DNA from: Flavipsychrobacter sp.
GTDB lineage: Bacteria > Bacteroidota > Bacteroidia > Chitinophagales > Chitinophagaceae
NCBI GenBank assembly: GCA_031292525.1
Contig: JARLGY010000023.1
Coordinates: 62,001-126,000 of the forward strand
Direction: 5' to 3'
DNA length: 64,000 nt
The translations under genes were made by a program, and so were the position numbers. The notes below the pieces were generated by a model. It saw only the letters and a program-made list of their open reading frames with translations, was not told the origin of the DNA and searched no databases. Below are positions 1 through 7,848 of the stretch, one piece after another (position 1 is the first letter of the stretch; every line of letters starts with the position of its first letter).

Positions 1-260
1 AAATAGCAATGGCCGAAAATGTAAAAGTAACCAGGCAGGCCGGTACCATTTTAGCCATAGAGCTTGACACACATGAACCAACATCGTACACGAACAAATA
101 CAGAGACCTTATTTATAGGTTCTTTATAGATAAAGGAGTACTGATGCGCCCGCTGGGCAACATCATATACCTTATGCCGCCCTACTGCATATCAGACGCT
201 TCGCTTACTTATGTGTATGCCTGCATTGAAGAATTATTGGGAGTTTTAAGTACACAATAA
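1..260 (+). CDS. bioA: Adenosylmethionine-8-amino-7-oxononanoate aminotransferase (BioA), C-terminal fragment
   Basis: The reading frame is open to the left edge, so only about the last 86 residues are present. They match the C-terminal part of the class III PLP aminotransferase BioA, which converts 7-keto-8-aminopelargonate to 7,8-diaminopelargonate in biotin synthesis. The visible signature is GVLMRPLGNIIYLMPPYCIS, the typical end-domain motif of BioA, followed by a terminal helix. The PLP lysine lies outside the window. The next gene starts four bases after the stop codon, so the two are probably cotranscribed. An internal ATG at position 9 is not the true start. Confidence 0.88.
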   Translation, partial: IAMAENVKVTRQAGTILAIELDTHEPTSYTNKYRDLIYRFFIDKGVLMRPLGNIIYLMPPYCISDASLTYVYACIEELLGVLSTQ

Positions 261-263
261 CTT

Positions 264-884
264 ATGGAACAGCAACAACTAAAAACAGTTATAGATAAGA
301 TCACTGCATCGCCCCTTATCCATGCCAAGTGGCTCAACAGCTTGTCTATGATGGAGAATACGGGTGCACGCAAAATATCTCACTATGAGCACCCTGTGCA
401 TACCGATATAATAGTGCTGAAGCACGCAGCCGAAGAAGCACGCCATGCCTACTACCTTAAAAAGCTTATTGCGAAGGTGGTACCAAACGCATGTCCTGAT
501 TATTCTTTTCAGTACTTGCTGGCACCAGTAGAAAGCCACCACTACCTGCATAGGCTAGATACACAGGCCTGCCGCTACCTGAAGGCTAACCTGGGCCTTA
601 CCGGGCGCGCAATGAAGCACGGAGCATACCTGCTGGTTACTTATGCCATAGAAGTACGGGCCGATATGCTGTACGAAACTTACCAAGAGGTACTTACTGC
701 CATCAAATCGCGGGTGAACGTAAAATCGATCATTAAAGAAGAGGAAGGCCACCTCGCCGAGATGACCCGCATGCTGCAGGCATTCCACCCGCAATGGGAG
801 TCCTTGGCCAACGATGCCGTACAGATTGAATCGGCATTGTTTACTGCATGGATGAGGGCTGTGGAGCAAGAGATGAGCAATTAA
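264..884 (+). CDS. Ferritin-like putative di-iron protein downstream of bioA
   Basis: This 206-residue protein has no signal peptide and appears all-helical. It shows the ferritin-like pattern of metal ligands on four helices: a Glu in the first helix (SMMENTG, about residue 31), ExxH in the second (AAEEARHAYY), a Glu in the third (TYAIEVRAD) and ExxH in the fourth (EEEGHLAEM). This spacing is what a carboxylate-bridged di-iron centre needs. I do not recognise the specific family, and the substrate is unknown. Its start lies four bases behind the stop of bioA and a terminator follows at 970-999, so it is the last gene of a bioA operon. A role in supplying or editing a biotin precursor is inference from position only. 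Confidence 0.72.
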   Translation: MEQQQLKTVIDKITASPLIHAKWLNSLSMMENTGARKISHYEHPVHTDIIVLKHAAEEARHAYYLKKLIAKVVPNACPDYSFQYLLAPVESHHYLHRLDTQACRYLKANLGLTGRAMKHGAYLLVTYAIEVRADMLYETYQEVLTAIKSRVNVKSIIKEEEGHLAEMTRMLQAFHPQWESLANDAVQIESALFTAWMRAVEQEMSN

Positions 885-969
885 ACATTTGCGCTGAAAA
901 GTAGGTTGACTATTGAGGAAGGCGTTGGATATTTTATGAAGCAGGTTGATTACGCATATTATTATGAAG

Positions 970-999
970 AGGTGGGCTATGGCTCACCTTTTTGTTTTT
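970..999 (+). terminator. Intrinsic terminator of the bioA operon
   Basis: AGGTG (970-974) pairs with CACCT (985-989) around a short loop and is followed directly by a T-rich run. It lies about 85 bases behind the ferritin-like gene. The rest of 885-1135 shows no gene that I can support. Confidence 0.7.
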
Positions 1000-1135
1000 A
1001 AGTACTACTGCACATGGCTAAATCTGCTTGTTTGATAATAATTGTAATTTTTAGTAAATAATTTTTGTGCGCTTTTGTTTGGTGTTATTGATGTTTTTAT
1101 AGATATTAATACTCTTATTTAAAAACCACGAACTT

Positions 1136-2185
1136 ATGCCTCTAAAACTCTACGCAGCACTACTTGCGTTACTACCATTTGCCGCCGTTGCGCAACCCAC
1201 TGTCGTAAACCGCGAACAGTACCCGGACAATGCAATAGTACACTACCTGTACACTAACACCTTACCGGCTGGCAGTGCGGGCGCCAACCAAACATGGAAT
1301 TTCTCAACACTTACAGCTGACACCAGCAGACTCAACGACACGCTAACAGAATACGTAACTGTGCCAGGCAGTGCCGGCGGCCCATATGCGGGCTTAGTAC
1401 AAGCTGAAAAATTTTCAGATAGCACAGAACAGTACATAAAAATGAACGGTAATAACCTGGGGATTTCGTATTGGGCTGACTCGGCTGTTGCGGGCTACTT
1501 CACAAACTATGCACACCCGTTAGCAGAACAGATATATAGTATGTCGTTAGGTGCTACAGTAAGCGATACAGTGACATATACTGGTAGAAATTCTGGCATG
1601 CCTAATAGCGGCTATGATTCTGTTATGCTTGTAGTAGATGCATATGGAACACTTACATTGCCTAACCGTACATACAATAATGTAGTGCGGCTAAAAGAGG
1701 TTAAAAACGACTCACAAGTAATCCCAATCCTTGGACTCAAAATCATTGAAGAAGAAGTGAGCTATAGATGGTATAATGCATCTTATATATCGCCTTTGCT
1801 TACTAGTGATACTGCCTATTATAAGATCACTGTTGCAGGTAATCCTGCTGCCGACACCGCGGAGTACATTACATATACCCGGTACTTGCTGGCTGAGCAT
1901 ATAAGCATAGGTGTTAGTACTATTCCATTGAATCATGTTTCATTCAACGGGCACATAGGCAATACTGCGGTTGTACTTACCGGAAGTTTCACAGCCGGCA
2001 GCAAGTACACGGCCTGCATTTTTAATATGGCGGGGCAAAAAGTGTATGATAACACTTTTGCAGGAGGACTGCACCATGTAAGCCTGCCGCTAAGCAGCAA
2101 CTTGCCTCCAGGTACATATACCATACTGGTAATGGAAACCGGCAAGCCGGAAACGATGAATACTGTAAAAACAACTAAGGAATAG
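1136..2185 (+). CDS. Secreted T9SS cargo protein of unknown function
   Basis: The 349-residue product begins with a clear Sec signal peptide (MPLKLYAALLALLPFAAVAQ, cleavage near residue 20). The middle is beta-rich, with many Thr, Asn, Ser and Tyr residues, and contains no motif that I recognise. The last 80 or so residues resemble a type A T9SS sorting domain: beta-strands with FNMAGQKVYD, a LPPGTYTILV strand and a basic tail. The protein is therefore predicted to cross the outer membrane through the type IX system and be released or anchored at the surface. It is monocistronic, with a strong terminator at 2299-2329. The function cannot be inferred. Confidence 0.75.
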   Translation: MPLKLYAALLALLPFAAVAQPTVVNREQYPDNAIVHYLYTNTLPAGSAGANQTWNFSTLTADTSRLNDTLTEYVTVPGSAGGPYAGLVQAEKFSDSTEQYIKMNGNNLGISYWADSAVAGYFTNYAHPLAEQIYSMSLGATVSDTVTYTGRNSGMPNSGYDSVMLVVDAYGTLTLPNRTYNNVVRLKEVKNDSQVIPILGLKIIEEEVSYRWYNASYISPLLTSDTAYYKITVAGNPAADTAEYITYTRYLLAEHISIGVSTIPLNHVSFNGHIGNTAVVLTGSFTAGSKYTACIFNMAGQKVYDNTFAGGLHHVSLPLSSNLPPGTYTILVMETGKPETMNTVKTTKE

Positions 2186-2298
2186 GTACAGTGTCGAGAC
2201 ACCAAGCCACTGATTAATTCTATTGCAGAAAACTCACCCAATTTCTTGTGTAGAAATTACGTCTATAGAGTTAAAGACAGAACACACTGTAGTATAGC

Positions 2299-2329
2299 AA
2301 CGGCGGCGATAAATATTGCCGCCGTTTTT
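2299..2329 (+). terminator. Strong intrinsic terminator
   Basis: AACGGCGGC (2299-2307) and GCCGCCGTT (2318-2326) form a perfect nine-base-pair stem with a ten-base loop, followed by TTTTT. It separates the T9SS cargo gene from the BlaI/M56 pair. Confidence 0.88.
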
Positions 2330-2358
2330 GCGCTCCCTAATAATATCAGTAAAATAAA

Positions 2359-2407
2359 TTTTGCAATTACGATAATTGTCGTACATTTGATTACGACAAG
2401 CATCGTA
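2359..2407 (+). promoter_or_regulatory. BlaI-type promoter with two operators
   Basis: A Bacteroidota -7 box TACATTTG (2382-2389) lies 18 bases behind TTTTG (2359-2363), which fits the -33 element. Two inverted repeats of the form TACGA-N6-TCGTA occupy 2368-2383 and 2392-2407, 24 bases apart. The first fills the spacer between -33 and -7, the second covers the expected transcription start and abuts the start codon. BlaI/MecI repressors bind similar TACA/TGTA-type dyads in other phyla, so autorepression by the next gene product is a strong inference. Confidence 0.8.
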
Positions 2408-2408
2408 G

Positions 2409-2792
2409 ATGGATATGCAACCGACAATTAAGGCAACAGAAGCCGAACTAGAAATACTGAATGTGTTGTGGGCGCAAGGACCAGCAACGGTAAAAGAGGT
2501 ACATGAACAACTGGCACTAACAAAAGATACAGGCTACACTACTACACTGAAGCTAATGCAAAACATGCTGGAAAAGCAACTTGTAAGCAGGGATGCTACC
2601 AGCAAGAAACATGTATACCAAGCTATAGTGAACAGGGAGCTAGCGCAAGGCCAGGCAGTGCAGCAATTAATAAAAACTATGTTCAACGGATCTGCAATGC
2701 AGCTTGTGGCCCAGGCATTGGGTAACCATAAGCCCAATAAAGCAGAGTTAGAATTGATAAGGGAATACCTGGATAAGAAAACAAACGAATAG
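2409..2792 (+). CDS. BlaI/MecI-family transcriptional repressor
   Basis: The 127-residue protein has the winged-helix domain of BlaI/MecI repressors at about residues 5-80 (ATEAELEILNVLWAQGPATVKEV, then TGYTTTLKLMQNML, then the wing) and a C-terminal dimerisation helix pair. The family represses its own operon until a membrane metalloprotease partner triggers cleavage. The start at 2409 directly abuts the second operator; an ATG two codons downstream (2415) is an alternative. Either start implies a very short leader. The partner M56 gene follows after 58 bases. The target genes beyond this pair are unknown, and no beta-lactamase is nearby. Confidence 0.9.
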   Translation: MDMQPTIKATEAELEILNVLWAQGPATVKEVHEQLALTKDTGYTTTLKLMQNMLEKQLVSRDATSKKHVYQAIVNRELAQGQAVQQLIKTMFNGSAMQLVAQALGNHKPNKAELELIREYLDKKTNE

Positions 2793-2850
2793 ATTTTAGA
2801 GCGCGATCTTTTGTAATTATTTAAAATACTCATTCTTAAAATTATCATTA

Positions 2851-4233
2851 ATGGCTATCTGGATCCAATCACTATCATGGACACTGATCTACTCGCTAGG
2901 GCAAGGATTTGTAGTGTATGCATCACTATGGCTTTTTTTGAAACTGCTGCCAGTAGCACCTGCCCATGTTAAGTACAACATTTCGCTGAGTGCACTTGCG
3001 TTTTTGTTTGCTTGGTTTGCAGCTACATGGTGGCAGCAATTCCATGTTATAGCGTTGGTAAATGAACACCCATTTGTTTCGGGAATGGAGAGGAGTGCAG
3101 TTCACCCATTAGTGATGGACACAACAGCGAGCTACGGTTGGCAGGAGTCGCTATTCACCAATGTAATAGCAGCATTACCCTGGCTTTCAGCATTCTACCT
3201 GGCAGGCCTGGCGCTGATGCTCGTACGGCTTTCAGGAGGAATGTTACAACTATTCACGCTTAAAAACAATGCAGTTATACAGCCAGAAGCGACCATTGAG
3301 GTCTTATTGCAGTCATTAAAAAACAAGTTACATTTTGAAGGCCGCGTGGAATTGCTCATCTCTGCAAAGGCACAGGTACCTATGGTTATTGGCGTATTAA
3401 AGCCAATCATCCTGATGCCTGCCGCTGCCATTGCGCAATTGAGCACAGAGCAACTGGGAACCATTATAATGCATGAACTGGCACATATAGAACGACATGA
3501 TTACCTGGTAAACATTTTTCAAACAGTTGTCGAAACCATACTCTTTTTTAATCCCTTTACCTGGATGATATCATCCATCATACGCCGTGAAAGAGAACAT
3601 TGCTGTGACGACCTGGTAGTACACCATACCAGCGAACCGCTTATATACGCTACCGCGCTTGCCACGCTGGCAGCCTCCCCCGGCCCCCACCCTAACTTTT
3701 CGGTAGCAGCTACGGGGCAAACCCATCATTTATTTAACCGTATAAAACGAATCATGGAAATGAAAAAGAATCAATTCAGCTACAGCAGGATGGTCGCTGC
3801 CATCGTAATTATCTCAGGCATTGCCTGTTCTCTCGCCTGGATCAGGCCGTCATTCCCACAACCTGAAAAAGAAAAACCCACTGAAGCCAGTACCGCCGCG
3901 ACAGCAGTTAAAAATGTGGATTCAACAACAAATATGTCTGAGGAGATCCAACTAGTTCAGCAACTGGAACAAGATGGCCTTATTAATCAGTTAAAAGGAT
4001 TTGTGGTTGAAAAAAATCAACACATGCTGTTCATAGATGGATCTCTGATACCGGATAAGGTTGCAAGCAAGTACATTGCCAGGCTAACAAAGGACCAGAT
4101 ATGGATACAAGTTTACCCATTCGCTGAAAGGCTAAAACAACACCCCAATGCAGGCTTTTTACAGAACTTGTTGCCGGTTATGCTTACCTCGCCATGCGTA
4201 GATTACAAACCCAAAAAGAAGCCCGGTTGCTGA
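2851..4233 (+). CDS. M56-family (BlaR1/MecR1-like) membrane metalloprotease
   Basis: The 460-residue protein has hydrophobic segments in its first 130 residues and a cytoplasmic zinc-protease domain with HELAH (residues 208-212), followed by RREREHCCDDLVV, the usual third-ligand region of M56 peptidases. Another transmembrane segment lies near residue 315 (MVAAIVIISGIACSLAWI). The remaining roughly 130 C-terminal residues would face the periplasm. They are not a penicillin-binding sensor domain, as BlaR1 would have, so the inducing signal is probably not a beta-lactam. It should act on the BlaI-like repressor encoded just upstream. The downstream S41 protease lipoprotein may belong to the same transcription unit. 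Confidence 0.87.
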   Translation: MAIWIQSLSWTLIYSLGQGFVVYASLWLFLKLLPVAPAHVKYNISLSALAFLFAWFAATWWQQFHVIALVNEHPFVSGMERSAVHPLVMDTTASYGWQESLFTNVIAALPWLSAFYLAGLALMLVRLSGGMLQLFTLKNNAVIQPEATIEVLLQSLKNKLHFEGRVELLISAKAQVPMVIGVLKPIILMPAAAIAQLSTEQLGTIIMHELAHIERHDYLVNIFQTVVETILFFNPFTWMISSIIRREREHCCDDLVVHHTSEPLIYATALATLAASPGPHPNFSVAATGQTHHLFNRIKRIMEMKKNQFSYSRMVAAIVIISGIACSLAWIRPSFPQPEKEKPTEASTAATAVKNVDSTTNMSEEIQLVQQLEQDGLINQLKGFVVEKNQHMLFIDGSLIPDKVASKYIARLTKDQIWIQVYPFAERLKQHPNAGFLQNLLPVMLTSPCVDYKPKKKPGC

Positions 4234-4274
4234 TCCGTGAAAATTGGTTGCTGTTATAGTTTTACATTTATAAA

Positions 4275-5783
4275 ATGAAACTCTTTGTAAATGTTATCCT
4301 GGCACTTTTCATAGCGACTATGTTATCTGGGTGTAACACACATTCAACTAACAAGGATAATATATCAACTAAAGCCCCAAAAGATACAGCCGCTAATAAC
4401 CTACCGGTAAAAAGCATGCGCGATGACCTTTTTATTCTATGGTCGGCAATTAAAGAAATGCATCCGGGTTATGGGATCTATACAACAACAGACAGCTTAC
4501 AAAAAGCATACGATAAAACATATGCTGCTATCAATACACCTTTAACTGAAACCCAGTTCATTACCCTTATTTATCCCTTCCTGTGCAATTTAAGATGCGG
4601 ACATACACAGATAATGCATGCTGAGGGATACAAATCACCGGCGAATATAAAGTTGCCTCATTTGCCATTTGCAGTACTGGTTCGCAACCACTGTGCATGG
4701 GTGACCATGAACCAAACAAAACAACTTAATACCGGTGATGAGTTAATAAGCATAAACGGTGTACCCGTGTCAACAATTATTGATCATGGATACGGAATGT
4801 ATTGTGGTGACGGTTACAACGAAACATTTAAAGAACTATACCTGAGCGAGTACGATGGATTTGAAGATGTATGCAATAAATATTATCACTGGCCAGGACC
4901 TTATGTGGTAAAGTTTATTAGCCAATCTGCTATAGTTAAAACAGTACAGATAGATGCAGCAAAGAGTGAGGTAAACGGCGATTCAGCCATTCGACAAGTG
5001 AATAACTATGCCAACTGGGTGGTAGCTTCAGGTATTCCTGATTCTCGCCTGCGTTTTCTAAACAATTCTTCTGTTGCCCTATTTAAGTCAACGCCCTTTG
5101 CTTATTCAGATACTGATGTTTTTAAAGATGCCTTTAAGCTCATCAAACAAAAGGGGGTAAAGACACTCATACTGGATATGCGGCATAATACAGGTGGTGA
5201 CTTAAGGGTAGCGACATGTTTGCTCTCTTATTTAGCTGATGCACCTTTCAGAATTGTTGCGGATGTTAAGTCGAGAATCCCCAATCCCGCAGTGAATAGT
5301 TTCACCAGGTATTTTGATTCCTCAGCGACTCAGGGGTTTATTTTGGGATTCAACCCAACGGATAAGGAAGGATCATGGTATCATATTGAAGCAAAACCTG
5401 CATTTGGCAACCTATACGGGCCATTTCCATTAAATAAAGAAGATCATTTTGATGGGAAGCTTTTGGTTTTGATAGATGGTGCAACGTTTTCTTCCGGGAC
5501 CCTTTTCTCCGCAGCAGTAAAGGCACAGCGAAAAAAAGTAGTTTTTATTGGCAGGGAAACTGCTGGTGCAGAAGAAGGATGTAATGGGGTAACCATACAG
5601 AAATTGACGTTGCCTAATACAAAGATCATTGTTCAATTTCCGTGGATGCGCGTGGTATCAGTGGCAAAACACCCTATTGCCGGGCATGGTATTATGCCTG
5701 ATTATCCTGTAAACCATGGCCCATACGATATTGTCACAAATAAAGACCTTGATCTAATAAAAGCGCTAACTCTTGTCAATTGA
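4275..5783 (+). CDS. S41-family (tail-specific-like) serine protease lipoprotein
   Basis: The 502-residue product starts with a lipoprotein signal peptide ending in the lipobox LSGC (Cys about 20). Residues 45-130 resemble the helical N-terminal domain of S41 peptidases, and GDELISINGVPV suggests a PDZ-like segment. The catalytic core contains LILDMRHNTGGD and DGATFSSGTLF, where Ser406 corresponds to the catalytic Ser of the TxS motif. The protein should be anchored to a membrane facing the periplasm. It lies 41 bases behind the M56 gene on the same strand, so it may be part of the BlaI regulon. Substrates are unknown. Confidence 0.82.
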   Translation: MKLFVNVILALFIATMLSGCNTHSTNKDNISTKAPKDTAANNLPVKSMRDDLFILWSAIKEMHPGYGIYTTTDSLQKAYDKTYAAINTPLTETQFITLIYPFLCNLRCGHTQIMHAEGYKSPANIKLPHLPFAVLVRNHCAWVTMNQTKQLNTGDELISINGVPVSTIIDHGYGMYCGDGYNETFKELYLSEYDGFEDVCNKYYHWPGPYVVKFISQSAIVKTVQIDAAKSEVNGDSAIRQVNNYANWVVASGIPDSRLRFLNNSSVALFKSTPFAYSDTDVFKDAFKLIKQKGVKTLILDMRHNTGGDLRVATCLLSYLADAPFRIVADVKSRIPNPAVNSFTRYFDSSATQGFILGFNPTDKEGSWYHIEAKPAFGNLYGPFPLNKEDHFDGKLLVLIDGATFSSGTLFSAAVKAQRKKVVFIGRETAGAEEGCNGVTIQKLTLPNTKIIVQFPWMRVVSVAKHPIAGHGIMPDYPVNHGPYDIVTNKDLDLIKALTLVN

Positions 5784-5842
5784 GTATTTTTCACTCTACT
5801 CCTATTGGACTGTAGCGCTCCCCCCTTTACCCCATTTTTGCA

Positions 5843-5850
5843 TACCTTTG
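5843..5850 (+). promoter_or_regulatory. -7 promoter box for the small gene at 5875
   Basis: TACCTTTG matches the Bacteroidota TAnnTTTG consensus exactly and sits 25 bases before the ATG. No convincing -33 element was seen at the usual distance. Confidence 0.45.
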
Positions 5851-5874
5851 GTATGTAATATTTAGCTACGATAC

Positions 5875-6057
5875 ATGAGAACCAGAAAACCTACCAATGG
5901 CAGAGTTGCGGGTGTAAAATTCGCCCTTAACACTGAAGTAGAAAATGATGACCTGAAAAAGGTAAAAGCACAGATACTGAAAGAGCTGGAAGAAAAAGAA
6001 AAGAATAATAAAGAGTGGTACGATAAGGAAATGGACAAGAACCTAAAGAAGTCCTAG
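5875..6057 (+). CDS. Small charged protein, unknown function
   Basis: This 60-residue protein is very rich in Lys, Glu and Asp. Its second half (about residues 24-58) looks like one long amphipathic or coiled-coil helix (VENDDLKKVKAQILKELEEK). It has no signal peptide and I do not recognise the family. A -7 box 25 bases upstream and the charged, non-random composition support a real gene. It converges on the DUF2007 gene downstream. Confidence 0.55.
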   Translation: MRTRKPTNGRVAGVKFALNTEVENDDLKKVKAQILKELEEKEKNNKEWYDKEMDKNLKKS

Positions 6058-6068
6058 CGCAACTGTTA

Positions 6069-6103
6069 TGCAGTGTTGGCGACTACCGCTTAGTTGCACT
6101 GCA
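6069..6103. terminator. Inverted repeat between convergent genes
   Basis: TGCAGTG (6069-6075) and CACTGCA (6097-6103) form a perfect seven-base stem in the 73-base gap between two convergent genes. It could serve as a bidirectional terminator, although no strong T-tract follows on the plus strand. Confidence 0.4.
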
Positions 6104-6130
6104 GGACTTTTAACAAAATGGTCTTCTTTT

Positions 6131-6475
6131 TCAAGAAGAATGGAAACTCATAAAATAAAGCATGCCCAACACTATAACTACGGCAACAAAATATTTCAGG
6201 AAGCTGATAAGGGTTTGGTATGGTTTCTTTTCGGTTGGTGGTGACGTATCAAACACTGTAGGATAGTTAAGTTCGCGTAAATTGGCTACAGCGATTTCTA
6301 CATCCGCATCTACTACCTGCAATTTTATTCCACCCAATGCTATGTTGTACAAAGGATTGATCTGGATGGTGTTGTCGTCTTTTAGAAAGCATTCGATGCC
6401 ATCGGCCTCCAGGCGCCCCATAGCCAGGTGCGCATCGACCGATGTATTGAAGACTGCAATAGTAACAAGATCCAT
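6131..6475 (-). CDS. DUF2007-family protein with C-terminal membrane anchor
   Basis: With the start placed at the Met at 6475, the protein begins MDLVTIAVFNTSVDAHLA, the usual opening of DUF2007 ('putative signal transducing') proteins. The reading frame is open further upstream to 6538, but those 21 residues do not belong to the family. Residues 1-75 form the small alpha/beta domain, including GRLEADGIECFLKDD and the beta-strand IKLQVVDADVEIA. Near the C-terminus is one transmembrane helix (FLKYFVAVVIVLGMLYFM). The domain is related to the PII-like fold, but no ligand is established. Confidence 0.75.
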   Translation of the reverse strand: MDLVTIAVFNTSVDAHLAMGRLEADGIECFLKDDNTIQINPLYNIALGGIKLQVVDADVEIAVANLRELNYPTVFDTSPPTEKKPYQTLISFLKYFVAVVIVLGMLYFMSFHSS

Positions 6476-6614
6476 TGCAAACGAAGTTAACCTGTTTGTT
6501 GCGAATATGTTGAAATCTGTTTTATTTGAATTTTGCAAAAACCAGATTGATATTTATAAATGATAGACGTAGCGTTACCACTACCTTTACAACGTAGTAA
6601 TAAAACTCATTAAT

Positions 6615-7337
6615 ATGCAACTATCAAACAATAAAATACTAATAACAGGAGGTGCGAGTGGTATAGGCCTGGGGCTTACAGAACGATTTATACAGGAAGG
6701 AAATACAGTAATTATTTGTGGCCGGCGGGAAACGGCCCTGAAAGAAGTTTCAGATAAACACCCTGCTGTTATTACCTATGTGTGCGACCTGGCTGTTGAG
6801 GCAGACCGTCTGGCGCTTCATGAATGGATTGCAAAAGAACACAGTGACCTGAATGTGCTGGTGAACAATGCCGGCATACAACAGTGGATGGACCTTTCTA
6901 GTGCAGACTTTTTTGAACGTGCAAAGAATGAATTGGTTACTAATATTGAGGCCCCCTTGCATTTGATGTCGCTATTCCAGAATTTAAAGTCATTGAAAAC
7001 CATAATGAATGTGACTTCAGGATTAGCATTTGCCCCCCTTACGAAGGTGCCTGTGTATTCGGCCACCAAAGCGTTTTTTCATTCATTCACATTGTCTGCG
7101 CGGTACCTTTTGAAGATAAAAGGTATTGAGGTAATAGAGATCATTCCACCGGCATTGAATACCGACCTAGGCGGTAAAGGCTTGCACGATAGTGCCCCAC
7201 CTGTAAGTGAGTTTATAGCTGCTATATTTGAGCAGCTGAAGGATGGCCAAACAGAAGTAAGCTATGGTTTTAGTGATGCTATGCGGAAAGCAAGCGCAGA
7301 CGATATAAAAGCTGCTTTTAACAGGATGAACCCGTAA
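6615..7337 (+). CDS. Short-chain dehydrogenase/reductase, DltE-like
   Basis: This 240-residue classical SDR has the nucleotide-binding TGGASGIG (residues 11-18), NNAG (84-87), the catalytic Ser135 in NVTSGLAF, and Tyr148-x3-Lys152 (YSATK). CGRR at the end of strand beta-2 suggests NADP preference. The overall pattern resembles the DltE/YdfG-like oxidoreductases. The substrate is not predictable. It is monocistronic, followed by a terminator at 7362-7398. Confidence 0.85.
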   Translation: MQLSNNKILITGGASGIGLGLTERFIQEGNTVIICGRRETALKEVSDKHPAVITYVCDLAVEADRLALHEWIAKEHSDLNVLVNNAGIQQWMDLSSADFFERAKNELVTNIEAPLHLMSLFQNLKSLKTIMNVTSGLAFAPLTKVPVYSATKAFFHSFTLSARYLLKIKGIEVIEIIPPALNTDLGGKGLHDSAPPVSEFIAAIFEQLKDGQTEVSYGFSDAMRKASADDIKAAFNRMNP

Positions 7338-7361
7338 GAGATAATCTATATAATAGTTAGG

Positions 7362-7398
7362 GCTGCCTCTTTTTACAAAGGAGGCAGCTTTATTTTTG
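7362..7398 (+). terminator. Intrinsic terminator after the SDR gene
   Basis: GCTGCCTC (7362-7369) pairs perfectly with GAGGCAGC (7381-7388), and the stem is followed by TTTATTTTTG. Confidence 0.87.
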
Positions 7399-7525
7399 CA
7401 TGTAATTAGTTTAAATACCAACAGACAACAGGCTGAAATGCCCTGCAACGTGGGCATGCACTTTCCCGTCTTTCAATATCCACACCGTGTGTAAATCGTT
7501 TTCGCGGTATCAAAAATAGCTTGCC

Positions 7526-7533
7526 TACATTTG
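7526..7533 (+). promoter_or_regulatory. -7 promoter box of the nrdBA riboswitch transcript
   Basis: TACATTTG matches the TAnnTTTG consensus and ends about eight bases before the first paired region of the riboswitch, which is where a transcription start would be expected. Confidence 0.6.
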
Positions 7534-7540
7534 AATTGTT

Positions 7541-7722
7541 ATCGGTTCATAAGCAGATAGACTCTGCACATGATTAAAAGGGAAGCCGGTTCAAGTCCGG
7601 CGCTATCCCCGTAGCTGTAGTCCTGATGTAGGAATACATACAAGTTTTCAGAGGTGGTGCCACTGCCTGGTAAAACAGGTGGGAAGGTGTCTGAGAATCA
7701 GGAAAGCCAGAAGACCTGCCGG
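7541..7722 (+). ncRNA. Cobalamin (AdoCbl) riboswitch upstream of nrdB-nrdA
   Basis: The segment carries the conserved cobalamin-riboswitch blocks in order: GGGAAGCCGGT with CAAGTCCGGCGC, then ATCCCCGTAGCTGTA, then GCCACTG, GGGAAGGT and finally the B12 box AGCCAGAAGACCTGCC (7705-7720). It sits about 130 bases before the start of nrdB. Repression of the B12-independent class Ia enzyme when cobalamin is plentiful is the known logic for such an arrangement and implies that a B12-dependent class II enzyme is encoded elsewhere. The segment from 7723 to 7848 probably holds the expression platform. Confidence 0.92.
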
Positions 7723-7848
7723 GTTAATATTGTTAGCTGTTGCTTTCGGAGGAAAAGCATAGGCTGGATGGTTATGTGTTCATTACATATCCCCTGCCTT
7801 TATCTTCCTCCATCTACAGCCTGTGTTTATGATTTAAAATTATAATTG

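Noticed and set aside
2246..2431. 61-codon ORF before the BlaI gene
   Set aside because: It spans a perfect terminator and the promoter/operator region, and its product resembles nothing.
2409..4233. Beta-lactam resistance locus
   Set aside because: The repressor and M56 protease fit the family, but there is no penicillin-sensor domain and no beta-lactamase or PBP gene nearby.
7654..7845. 63-codon ORF before nrdB
   Set aside because: It starts inside the cobalamin riboswitch and covers its B12 box; the conserved RNA explains the sequence.
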